Shown here in pieces: positions 57,019 through 64,000 of a stretch of 64,000 bases of DNA; position 1 is the stretch's first letter, and the number at the start of each line of letters is the position of its first letter. The DNA is from Rhodobium gokarnense (GTDB lineage: Bacteria; Pseudomonadota; Alphaproteobacteria; Rhizobiales; Rhodobiaceae), in NCBI RefSeq assembly GCF_025961475.1, contig NZ_JAOQNS010000004.1, positions 310,001 through 374,000 of the forward strand, read 5' to 3'. A program made the translations under genes and the position numbers. A model generated the notes under the pieces. The model ran no database searches. It worked only from the letters and a program-made list of their open reading frames with translations, and was not told where the DNA came from.

Positions 57019-57998
57019 TTAAGGAGGCCCGCTTCTTTGTAGGCGCGCTCCGCACCCGGATGGAATGGCAGGACCGTCTGGCTGACCATCAGCTCCGGGG
57101 TCAACTGGGCCATCGCCTTGTGGACGCCGCGGATCTCGTCGATGTGGTCGACGAACGCCTTGCTGAGGGCATAGGCGGTGTCGTCGGACATCTTGTCGGT
57201 GGCAACGACCATCGCGCCGAGGGCCATGGTGTCGACGTCCTCGGCCTGGTTGGAATAGCTCTTGGCCGGGATCGTGTAGGCCGAGGTGCCGAATTCCTTG
57301 TTGGTCGCTTCGATGACGCTTTCGGGAATCTTCAGCAGCACGACGTCGACATTCTCGTCGATGGCGCGGAACGAGGAATGGCCGATGAAGATGCCGTTGG
57401 TCGCCATGTCGATGCGGCCGTCCTTCATCAGTTCGCCCTGCTCGTTGGCGCCGGCGCGCACGAAGCTGCCGCCGTTCGCGTTCAGCGTCGCTTCGTCGAG
57501 GCCGGCCTTGGCCAGCATGAACAGGGCAACATTGCCGGTGATGTTGCCGGAGCGGTTGATGCCGATCGAGAGCGGGGCCTTCGACGAGGCGATGTCGTCG
57601 ATGCTGTCGATCCCGTACTGCTCGGCGACGCCCTTGGTCAGGAAGAAGTGCATCGGCGCCCAGTTATACATGTAGCCGATGGCCATCATGTTCTTGATCG
57701 GCGCCGGGAAGGGCGGCTGGCCGGTGAGCGCGAGCTTGACCTCGGCGTCGTGGACCATGCCGAGGTCGGTGCGGTTGGCACCTAAGAGGCCGATATTGGC
57801 AAAGCCGCCGCCGGTCGCCTGGTAGGTGATGACGGAATTGGGGTCGGAGGCCTTCACGGCCCGGTCCATGCCGGCGCCGAGCAGCGACCACAGGCCGCCG
57901 GGATTGCCGCCGGAAAGGGTCAGGTTGAGGGGCTCGGCGTTGGCCGCCCCCGCGACAAGCCCGGCGCAGAGCGCGATGGCGAGTGCTTTGAATCTCAT
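57015..57998 (-). CDS. TAXI-type TRAP substrate-binding protein
   Basis: The 327-residue periplasmic protein has a signal peptide (MRFKALAIALCAGLVAGAAN, cut after ANA) and the TAXI-family opening LTLSGGNPGGLWSLLGAGMD, followed by TYQATGGGFANIGLLGANRT. It binds the substrate for the fused permease. ATG at 57998 follows GGGAGACGTCTC; the frame to 58283 is antisense/out-of-frame ALDH DNA. A strong hairpin lies in its leader at 58037-58074. Confidence 0.94.
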   Translation of the reverse strand: MRFKALAIALCAGLVAGAANAEPLNLTLSGGNPGGLWSLLGAGMDRAVKASDPNSVITYQATGGGFANIGLLGANRTDLGMVHDAEVKLALTGQPPFPAPIKNMMAIGYMYNWAPMHFFLTKGVAEQYGIDSIDDIASSKAPLSIGINRSGNITGNVALFMLAKAGLDEATLNANGGSFVRAGANEQGELMKDGRIDMATNGIFIGHSSFRAIDENVDVVLLKIPESVIEATNKEFGTSAYTIPAKSYSNQAEDVDTMALGAMVVATDKMSDDTAYALSKAFVDHIDEIRGVHKAMAQLTPELMVSQTVLPFHPGAERAYKEAGLLK

Positions 57999-58036
57999 GA
58001 GACGTCTCCCTTCTGCTGGTTCTTGCATTTGTTTTT

Positions 58037-58074
58037 GCCCGCATTGCCGAACTTGGAGGTCCGGCAATGCGGGC
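58037..58074 (-). other. 13-bp perfect hairpin between ALDH and the TAXI operon
   Basis: GCCCGCATTGCCG (58037-58049) pairs with CGGCAATGCGGGC (58062-58074) around 12 bases. On the minus strand it starts 1 base after the ALDH stop and is followed by an A-rich, not T-rich, run, so it is not a standard terminator. It may protect the 5' end of the TAXI message. Confidence 0.55.
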
Positions 58075-58075
58075 C

Positions 58076-59557
58076 TCAGGCTGTTCCCGACGGCACGATC
58101 GTGACCGTTTTCTGTTCGGTGTAGGCGAGCAGCTCCTCCAGGCATTCTTCGCGCCCCTGGCCCGAGCTCTTCACGCCGCCGAACGGCACACCGAGATAGT
58201 GGTCGCTGGAATCGTTGACCCAGACGTAGCCCGCCTCGATGCGATCCGTCAGGCGCATTGCCGTGTCGAGGTCCCGTGTCCACACCGATGCGGTGAGACC
58301 GACGTCGAGACCGTTGACGATCTCGACCATCTCGGCCTCGTCCTGCCAGGAGAGGACGGACAGAACCGGACCGAAGACCTCTTCACGTGCAATTCTCATA
58401 TCCGCCGTCACGTCCGTGACGAGCGTCGGGCGGACGTAAAAGCCGTCCGCGGGCAGGCCCTCGGGCAGGCCGCCGGTCGCGATCGTCGCGCCTTCGGCGG
58501 CGGCCTGTTCGATGTAGCCGCAGACTTTTCGGTACTGGCCGCTTGTCGACAGGCTGCCCATCTGGGTTGCCTCGTCCGTCGGATCGCCTAGCCGGAGTGC
58601 CTCGAAGGCGCGGACGATGCCGTCGACGACGCGATCCTTGAGGCTCTCATGGACGAGGACACGGCTGGTCGAGCCGCAGGACTGGCCGGCGGTCCAGCCG
58701 AGGTTCATGCCCTTGACGGCGCCGGCAATCGCGGCGTCCACATCGGCATCGGGACAGATGATGAGGGCGTTCTTGCCGCCGAGTTCGAGCTGGACCCGCT
58801 TCAGCGTGTCGGCCGATCCCTTCAGGACCGCCTTGCCTGTCGGCACGCTGCCGATCAGGCTCGCCGCCGCGATGCCCGGATGGGCGCAGATCGCGGCTCC
58901 GAGATCGGCGCCGCCGGTGAGGACAGAGAGCAGCCCCTTGGGGAAAAGATCGCCGATGATCTCCGCCATCCGGAGGGCGGAGAGCGGCGTTTCCTCGGAC
59001 GGCTTGACGATGACGGCGTTGCCGGCGGCGAGCGGGGCCGCCAGCTTTGCGGCGGCGAACAGGAGCGGATGGTTGAAGGCGACGAGCCGCGCGACGACGC
59101 CGAGCGGCTCGCGCGTCACATAGGTGATGCGGCCGCCGCGCTGGGGGATGGTCTCGCCCTTGGCTTCCGTCGCGATGCCGGCGAAATAGTCGATGAGGGT
59201 CGCGCCCAGCGTGACGTCGAAGCGCATGCCGGCGATCGGATTGCCGCTGTCCAGCGCATCGATCAGCGCAAGCTCGTCGGCATGGGCGCGCAGGCGCTCG
59301 GCGGCCTTGCGCAGCGCCGCCGCACGGGCGCCGGGGCCCGCGTTGCGCCAGCCTTTCTGGGCTTTCTTGCCGGCCGCGACGGCGCGATCGAGATCGTCGC
59401 CATCGGCATCGGCGACGACGGCCAGCAGGCATCCGTCGCTGGGTGACAGGACCGTGCGGTCTGCACCGCCGCCTTTACGCCATTCGCCGCCGATATATTG
59501 CTCCACCGGAAAAATCGGCAGCACTCGGCCCGAAGACTCTCGAACGTCTTCCTCCAC
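58076..59557 (-). CDS. Aldehyde dehydrogenase
   Basis: The 493-residue NAD(P)-dependent enzyme has the catalytic Cys in GQSCGSTSRV, the general-base Glu in LELGGKN and the cofactor motif GSVPTGKAV. The EEVFGPVLSV segment is also present. It resembles betaine-aldehyde and semialdehyde dehydrogenases. GTG at 59557 follows GGGGAG. It lies between the TAXI genes and pht3 on the same strand, 142 bases from pht3, a gap with several short hairpins. Its aldehyde is unknown; it is not a known step of the phthalate route. Confidence 0.9.
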   Translation of the reverse strand: MEEDVRESSGRVLPIFPVEQYIGGEWRKGGGADRTVLSPSDGCLLAVVADADGDDLDRAVAAGKKAQKGWRNAGPGARAAALRKAAERLRAHADELALIDALDSGNPIAGMRFDVTLGATLIDYFAGIATEAKGETIPQRGGRITYVTREPLGVVARLVAFNHPLLFAAAKLAAPLAAGNAVIVKPSEETPLSALRMAEIIGDLFPKGLLSVLTGGADLGAAICAHPGIAAASLIGSVPTGKAVLKGSADTLKRVQLELGGKNALIICPDADVDAAIAGAVKGMNLGWTAGQSCGSTSRVLVHESLKDRVVDGIVRAFEALRLGDPTDEATQMGSLSTSGQYRKVCGYIEQAAAEGATIATGGLPEGLPADGFYVRPTLVTDVTADMRIAREEVFGPVLSVLSWQDEAEMVEIVNGLDVGLTASVWTRDLDTAMRLTDRIEAGYVWVNDSSDHYLGVPFGGVKSSGQGREECLEELLAYTEQKTVTIVPSGTA

Positions 59558-59699
59558 GGGAACTCCCCTTGCAACATTGGCCTTTTGGCCCTTGCGCCTT
59601 TGGCGGCGCTTTTCGTTGTTGTGCCGGCTTTTCGCCGGCAGCGACCGGACATTGCCGGCCGCTTACCTCAGTGCTGTGGCAACGGCCACAGGATAGCGC

Positions 59700-60983
59700 C
59701 TATTCGGCGGCGTTGGCGTTGCTTTCGTCGACCCCGAGCGTGCGCCAGTCGGTCTCCTTGGAGTAGACGCCCTCCTTGGAGGAGATCGTCACCTGGGGCA
59801 CGCGCGGCTCGGTCGTTCCGATCGCAGGCTCGCCGTCGCCGACGCGGCGGGCCGCATCGCTCATCAGGCGCCGGAACTCCACGATGGCAAGGTCCGAGGA
59901 CCCGAGGAGATCGGTGGAGCGGTCGACGCGGGCGCCCATCGACACCCACATGGCGATGTCCTGGTTCGGAATGCCCTGGATGCCGGTGAAGTCGCCGAGC
60001 TTCATGGCCTGGCGGTCCTGCAGGAAGTTGTTCTCCATGGTCCGCTTCGGCACCCAGCGCTCGTCGACGTCGACGCCCTTGCGGGCATAGGCGAATTTGC
60101 GCCACTGCTCGGTCGTCGGGCAGTTCACGCCGCCCCAGGCGATGAAGTGGAACTGGCTGGTCTCGTCGTTGATCGGCACGATTACCGTGGCGACGTTGTA
60201 GGAGCTGTTCGGTGGAATGAGCGAGATGAACGGCGCCACATATTCGGTGATCCGCAGATAGTTGTGGGTGGCGGCCTTCTTCATCGGCTTTCTGATCGCT
60301 GCGTAGTGGAAGCCGTAGGAGGTCTTTTCCGCCTGCATGCGCGGCGACTTGTCGGTCGACGGGCGGTACCAGGATTCATCGTCCGCGGCGGCGCCGGGGA
60401 CCCGGGCCGGGACCATGTCGGAGGAGTGCAGGGACGAGGAGTGGGCACTGTCGATCTGGCCCTCGGTGATCTGCGCCCAGTTGGCCGGGATGCGGATCTT
60501 CAGGATCGAGACGGTGGTCGCGTCGTCGGGCGAGAAGGGCGGGCGCTCGAACTCCGGCGCCTCTTTCTCGGTGTCGAGCCAGGCCCAGATGAAGCCGGCG
60601 CATTCCCTGACCGGATAGGACCGGTGCTTGACCGTGCCGTGCATCGGCGAGCCTTCCGGCTCGGAGGCCATGGACACGCAGTTGCCGTCGACGTCGAATT
60701 TCCAGCCGTGATAGAGGCAGCGCAGGCCGCATTCCTCGTTGCGGCCGAAGACGAGCGACGCCTTGCGGTGCGGGCAGAGCTCGTCGAGCAGACCGACGCG
60801 CCCGTCGGTATCGCGGAAGCAGACATAGCGCCGGCCGATGGCCTCGACCAGAATCGGCGTGCCGTCCGGCTCCTCGACCTCTTCGATGAGACACACCGGC
60901 ACCCAATGCTGGCGCATCAGCGTGCCCATCGGCGCGTCGCCCTCGACCTTGGTCAGGAAATCGTTCTCTTCCCTCGTCAACAT
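59700..60983 (-). CDS. pht3: Phthalate 4,5-dioxygenase-like Rieske oxygenase subunit
   Basis: The 427-residue oxygenase has the Rieske centre Cys70-x-His72...Cys89-x2-His92 (CPHRKASLVFG, CLYHGW) and the mononuclear iron site DSAHSSSLH with Asp178, His181 and His186. The opening EENDFLTKVEGDAPMGTLMR matches phthalate 4,5-dioxygenases and chlorobenzoate relatives. With its reductase it would insert O2 into phthalate to give the cis-4,5-dihydrodiol. The reductase, dehydrogenase and decarboxylase are all on the divergent strand just next to it, supporting the assignment. Confidence 0.88.
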   Translation of the reverse strand: MLTREENDFLTKVEGDAPMGTLMRQHWVPVCLIEEVEEPDGTPILVEAIGRRYVCFRDTDGRVGLLDELCPHRKASLVFGRNEECGLRCLYHGWKFDVDGNCVSMASEPEGSPMHGTVKHRSYPVRECAGFIWAWLDTEKEAPEFERPPFSPDDATTVSILKIRIPANWAQITEGQIDSAHSSSLHSSDMVPARVPGAAADDESWYRPSTDKSPRMQAEKTSYGFHYAAIRKPMKKAATHNYLRITEYVAPFISLIPPNSSYNVATVIVPINDETSQFHFIAWGGVNCPTTEQWRKFAYARKGVDVDERWVPKRTMENNFLQDRQAMKLGDFTGIQGIPNQDIAMWVSMGARVDRSTDLLGSSDLAIVEFRRLMSDAARRVGDGEPAIGTTEPRVPQVTISSKEGVYSKETDWRTLGVDESNANAAE

Positions 60984-61036
60984 GGCGTTCCTTCCTCCCT
61001 TGTGACCCTGGTTCGTTCTGCCGTCCGGGCCTTGTC

Positions 61037-61081
61037 TTGACAGTTATCTTAGATATCTAATATAGGAATTTAGAAATCTAA
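61037..61081 (+). promoter_or_regulatory. pht promoter with two SlyA/MarR-like operators
   Basis: TTGACA (61037-61042) and TATAGG (61061-61066) are 18 bases apart. TTAGATATCTAA (61049-61060) lies inside the spacer and TTAGAAATCTAA (61070-61081) just downstream of the -10, with starts 21 bases apart, two helical turns. The form TTAG-N4-CTAA is that of SlyA (TTAGCAAGCTAA), so a MarR-family repressor is likely. Confidence 0.6.
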
Positions 61082-61118
61082 TATCATAAGGTTTCGGCCA
61101 TTGACAAGGGGGATACGA

Positions 61119-62063
61119 TTGGAAACGTCCACACAGCGATTGGAAATGCGCATCAAGGCGCGCCGCAAGCTGACACCCGAAATCGAGGAGTTTACGCTGG
61201 TCCCGGAAGGGGACACGGCGCTGCCGTCGTTTACCCCCGGCGCCCATATCACGGTCGAGACTCCCGACGGCGCGATGCGGCGCTATTCCCTCATCAATGA
61301 TGGCCAGAATCCGCAGGAATACGTGATCGCGATCAAGCGCGAGGCGAACTCGCGCGGCGGCTCGTCCTCGATGCACGAAAAGGCTGTTGAGGGCACGACG
61401 CTGACCGTCGAGGCGCCGGAGAACGAGTTCGAACTCGTCGACGCTAAAAAATACCTTCTGATCGCCGGCGGCATCGGCATCACGCCGATCCTGGCGATGG
61501 CCCGGCACCTATGCGCAAACGGGAAACCGTTCGAGGTGATCTACTGCAGCCGGACAGCGGAAGACGCCGCCTATCTCGACGAGATATCAGCGTTCGAGCA
61601 TGCGACGACCCATCACGACCAGGGCGATCTGGAGCTCTTGTTCGATTTCTGGGACCGGCTGGAAAAACCCGCCAACGAGCATGTCTATTGCTGCGGTCCG
61701 GCCGCCCTGATGGAAGAGATCAAGGGGCTGACCGGCCACTGGCCGGACGGCCATGTGCATTTCGAGGATTTCAATCCGGTCGATGTGGTGCGCGCCGACG
61801 ACGTGCCGTTCAAGGTGACGCTGGCGCAGTCCGGAAAGACCGTCGAGGTCCCGGCCGACCGGTCGATCCTGGAAGCGCTGCGCGACGCGGGCCTCCATAC
61901 CGTCAGCTCCTGCGAGAGCGGCACCTGCGGCACCTGCAAATGCGGGCTTATCGACGGCGAGGTCGATCACCGCGACCACGTCCTGATGGACGAGGAAAAG
62001 TCCGACCACATCATGATCTGCGTGTCGCGGGCCAAGAGCGGGGACCTGACCATTGACCTGTGA
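61119..62063 (+). CDS. pht2: Phthalate dioxygenase reductase
   Basis: The 314-residue reductase has an N-terminal flavin-binding barrel (RRYSLIND, GGSSSMHEK), an NAD-binding domain (LLIAGGIGITPILAMA, HVYCCGPAALM) and a C-terminal plant-type 2Fe-2S domain (CESGTCGTCKCG, closing Cys in MICVSRA). This order is that of phthalate dioxygenase reductase. It passes electrons from NADH to the Rieske oxygenase. TTG at 61119 behind AAGGGGG is preferred to TTG at 61101. It overlaps pht4 by 11 bases. Confidence 0.9.
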   Translation: METSTQRLEMRIKARRKLTPEIEEFTLVPEGDTALPSFTPGAHITVETPDGAMRRYSLINDGQNPQEYVIAIKREANSRGGSSSMHEKAVEGTTLTVEAPENEFELVDAKKYLLIAGGIGITPILAMARHLCANGKPFEVIYCSRTAEDAAYLDEISAFEHATTHHDQGDLELLFDFWDRLEKPANEHVYCCGPAALMEEIKGLTGHWPDGHVHFEDFNPVDVVRADDVPFKVTLAQSGKTVEVPADRSILEALRDAGLHTVSSCESGTCGTCKCGLIDGEVDHRDHVLMDEEKSDHIMICVSRAKSGDLTIDL

Positions 62064-63219
62064 TCCCGTCCGCCTCGGGGTCGCCGGCCTGGGGCGCGGG
62101 TTCATGCTGACCCTGCCGAGCATCCTGGCGGACAAGCATGTCAGGCTCGTCGCCGCAGCAGCCCCGCGTGCGGAATCCCGCGAGGCGTTCGTCGCCGAGT
62201 TCGGCGGCCGCGCCTACGCCACCATTGAAGAATTGGCTGCGGATCCCGACGTGGAAGCGGTCTATATCGCGACGCCGCACCAGATGCACCGCGAGCATGC
62301 GGAGATTCTGGCTGCCGGCGGCAAGCACCTGCTCGTGGAAAAGCCGCTCGCGATTTCCCTGGACGACGCCACGGCGATCGTCGATGCCGCCGCGCGGGCC
62401 GGGGTTCGGCTCGTCACCGGTCCGAGCCACAGTTTCGATCAGCCCGTTCTTGCCGCAAGGCGGCTCATCGACGAGGGCCGGTTCGGCCGCGTGCGGATGA
62501 TCCATGCCCTAAACTACACCGATTTCCTCTGCAGGCCGCGCCGGCCGGAGGAGCTGTCGACGGAGCTCGGCGGCGGCGTCGTCTTCAGCCAGGCGGTGCA
62601 CCAGGTCGACGTCGTCCGTGTGCTGATGGGCGGGGAGGCGCTCACCGTCTCGGCGATGACCGGGGCCTGGGACCCGGCGCGCCCGACCGAGGGCGCCTAT
62701 GCCGCGCTGATCCGGTTCGATGGCGGACGCTTCGCCAATCTCGTCTATTCCGGCTACGCCCATTTCGACAGCGATACCTGGCAGGACGACATCGGCGAAC
62801 TCGGCGCGGTCAAGGACCCGGCGAAATACGGCGCCGCGCGCCGCGCCCTTGCCACCGTTTCCTCGCCCGAAGAGGAGGCCGCCCTCAAGTCCGGGCGCAC
62901 CTTCGGCGCCGTCGATGTGCCGCCGGCAGCGCCCCATGCGGAGCATTTCGGACCCGTCATCGTCAGTTGCGACCGGGCGGACCTCCGCCTCACGGCCAAG
63001 GGCATCGAGGTCTGGGGCGATACCGAACGCTCGTTCATCGCCGCGCCCGCCGACCCGTCGCCGCGCGCGGAGGTCCTGAAAGGGCTCTATGACGCGGTGC
63101 GCGGCAACAATCCACCCATCCAGTCCGGCGGATGGGGCAGGGCGAGCCTTGAGCTCTGCCACGCCATCCTGGAAAGCGCCACGACGGGCGGTCCCGTCCA
63201 GCTGCAACATCAATCCTGA
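62053..63219 (+). CDS. pht4: 4,5-Dihydroxy-4,5-dihydrophthalate dehydrogenase
   Basis: This 388-residue Gfo/Idh/MocA-family dehydrogenase would oxidise the cis-dihydrodiol to 4,5-dihydroxyphthalate. The Rossmann motif VAGLGRGFMLTLP, YIATPHQMHREHAE and LLVEKPLAISLDDA are clear. The identification rests on family plus position between pht2 and pht5. It starts at TTG 62053, 11 bases inside pht2, with GGGGA upstream; no better start is in frame. Confidence 0.87.
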   Translation: MTCDPVRLGVAGLGRGFMLTLPSILADKHVRLVAAAAPRAESREAFVAEFGGRAYATIEELAADPDVEAVYIATPHQMHREHAEILAAGGKHLLVEKPLAISLDDATAIVDAAARAGVRLVTGPSHSFDQPVLAARRLIDEGRFGRVRMIHALNYTDFLCRPRRPEELSTELGGGVVFSQAVHQVDVVRVLMGGEALTVSAMTGAWDPARPTEGAYAALIRFDGGRFANLVYSGYAHFDSDTWQDDIGELGAVKDPAKYGAARRALATVSSPEEEAALKSGRTFGAVDVPPAAPHAEHFGPVIVSCDRADLRLTAKGIEVWGDTERSFIAAPADPSPRAEVLKGLYDAVRGNNPPIQSGGWGRASLELCHAILESATTGGPVQLQHQS

Positions 63220-63244
63220 AAACAATAACTAAGGGAAACGCCAA

Positions 63245-64000
63245 ATGGGAAAGCTTCGACTATCGATCGCCATGGGGGACTACGACCGGACCCGGCCGAT
63301 CCATGACGGACGGGTGCAGATCGACGGCGTCGAGCCGGTGACCATGCTGCTGTCACCGGAGGAAATGTTCTTTCGCGCCTTCCGCCACGAGGCCTTCGAT
63401 ATCAGCGAGCTGTCGTTCTCGTCCTATTGCGTGAGGCATTCCAAGGGCGAGAGCCCCTATGTCGCCGTGCCCGTGTTCCTGTCCCGGGCGTTCCGGCACT
63501 CCTCGGTCTATATCCGCACCGACCGCGGCATCGACGCGCCGGCCGACCTGAAGGGCCGGCGGATCGGCATTGCCGAATGGCAACTGACCGCCAATGTCTG
63601 GGTCCGCGGCATCCTTGAGGACTATGGCGTCAAGCAATCAGACATCACCTGGGTGCGCGGCGGCATGCACACGGCAGGGCGGCCGGAAAAGATCCCCGTC
63701 AACGTGCCCGACGACGTGACGATCGAGGCGGCACCGGACGGCGCGACGCTCGACGGCATGCTGCGCGCGGGCGATATCGATGGCTTTATCGGCCCGCGCT
63801 CGCTGCGCTGCTTCGACGAGGGACATCCGAATGTCGGGCGCCTGTTCCATGACGGCTTCAAGGCGGCCTCGGAGCATTTCGAGCGCACAGGGGTCTTTCC
63901 GATCATGCACCTCCTCGGCATCAAGAAGGCGATCGCGGAGGAGAATCCGTGGTTGCCGGGCGCGCTCCTGAAGGCTTTTTCCCAGGCAAAGGCGATGGCC
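63245..64000 (+). CDS. pht5: 4,5-Dihydroxyphthalate decarboxylase (partial, 3' end beyond window)
   Basis: The frame stays open from ATG 63245 to the window edge, giving 252 residues of an expected total of about 330. AAGGGA precedes the start. LSIAMGDYDRTRPIHDGRV, MFFRAFRHEAFDISELSFSS, GRRIGIAEWQLTANVWVRGI and the GMHTAGRPEK loop match the periplasmic-binding-like fold of 4,5-dihydroxyphthalate decarboxylases. The enzyme releases CO2 to form protocatechuate, the substrate of LigAB. It closes the upper pathway encoded by pht3, pht2 and pht4. Confidence 0.9.
   Translation, partial: MGKLRLSIAMGDYDRTRPIHDGRVQIDGVEPVTMLLSPEEMFFRAFRHEAFDISELSFSSYCVRHSKGESPYVAVPVFLSRAFRHSSVYIRTDRGIDAPADLKGRRIGIAEWQLTANVWVRGILEDYGVKQSDITWVRGGMHTAGRPEKIPVNVPDDVTIEAAPDGATLDGMLRAGDIDGFIGPRSLRCFDEGHPNVGRLFHDGFKAASEHFERTGVFPIMHLLGIKKAIAEENPWLPGALLKAFSQAKAMA

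Noticed and set aside
55141-57042. Open frame of 633 codons opposite the TAXI permease
   Set aside because: The sequence is an extremely charged Asp/Arg/Glu mixture, typical of the complement of a hydrophobic membrane protein.

Overview
This window reads as a chromosomal segment of a high-GC alphaproteobacterium, most likely of the order Hyphomicrobiales (Rhizobiales). The left end carries the conserved run glnA (3' end) - nnr - tRNA-Leu(UAG) - tig - clpP - clpX - lon - hupB, all on the + strand. Everything to the right of hupB (about 9.7-64 kb) is catabolic: uptake systems, local regulators and enzymes for aromatic acids and nitrogenous or organic acids. No transposase, integrase, phage gene, CRISPR array or rRNA was seen. 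Genus-level identity cannot be read from the sequence alone.

Layout. (1) 1-9.7 kb: glutamine synthetase end, NAD(P)H-hydrate repair, tRNA-Leu, trigger factor and the ClpXP/Lon proteolysis block, then HU. (2) 9.8-13 kb: a thiolase-like protein and a feruloyl-CoA-synthase-like ligase, followed by an intergenic palindromic repeat. (3) 13.2-23 kb: two divergent operons around an RpiR regulator. The minus-strand operon encodes a Liv-type ABC transporter with a fused permease-ATPase, an N-formylglutamate amidohydrolase-like protein and a cysteine hydrolase. The plus-strand operon encodes the regulator, a glutamine-synthetase-like ligase and a class III aminotransferase. (4) 23-25.7 kb: an AraC regulator divergent from a P450-ferredoxin pair. 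(5) 25.7-29.1 kb: MFS exporter and LysR, a small frameshifted gene and a secreted protein of unknown function. (6) 29.2-43.5 kb: the protocatechuate 4,5-cleavage region. A LysR-family regulator with two DNA-binding domains sits between a minus-strand operon (ligB, ligA, ligI, galD, ligK/galC, galB) and a plus-strand operon (dehydrogenase, second ligA and ligB, ligC, aldo/keto reductase, TRAP transporter, bacteriohemerythrin). (7) 43.6-51.5 kb: an Asp/Glu racemase-family protein, a ThDP enzyme, a D-amino-acid-dehydrogenase-like flavoprotein, a second TRAP transporter and a BASS-family carrier. (8) 51.5-55 kb: a small secreted protein, Nudix hydrolase, LysR/MFS pair and a small Cys-rich membrane protein behind an FNR-type promoter. 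(9) 55-64 kb: a TAXI-type TRAP transporter, an aldehyde dehydrogenase and the phthalate 4,5-dioxygenase route (pht3 on the minus strand; pht2, pht4 and pht5 on the plus strand), with pht5 cut by the window edge.

Together the genes can be read as a full route: phthalate uptake (possibly through the TAXI transporter), 4,5-dihydroxylation (Pht3 and Pht2), rearomatisation (Pht4), decarboxylation to protocatechuate (Pht5), ring opening (LigAB), oxidation (LigC), lactone hydrolysis (LigI), tautomerisation (GalD), hydration (GalB) and aldol cleavage to pyruvate and oxaloacetate (LigK/GalC). The region holds several sequence-visible operators: a pair of inverted motifs inside the divergent rpiR promoters, two 19-bp palindromes, a SlyA-like operator pair at the pht promoter with a third copy 6 kb away, and an FNR/FixK-type box. 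The least explained part is the RpiR-controlled nitrogen-compound locus at 13-23 kb.
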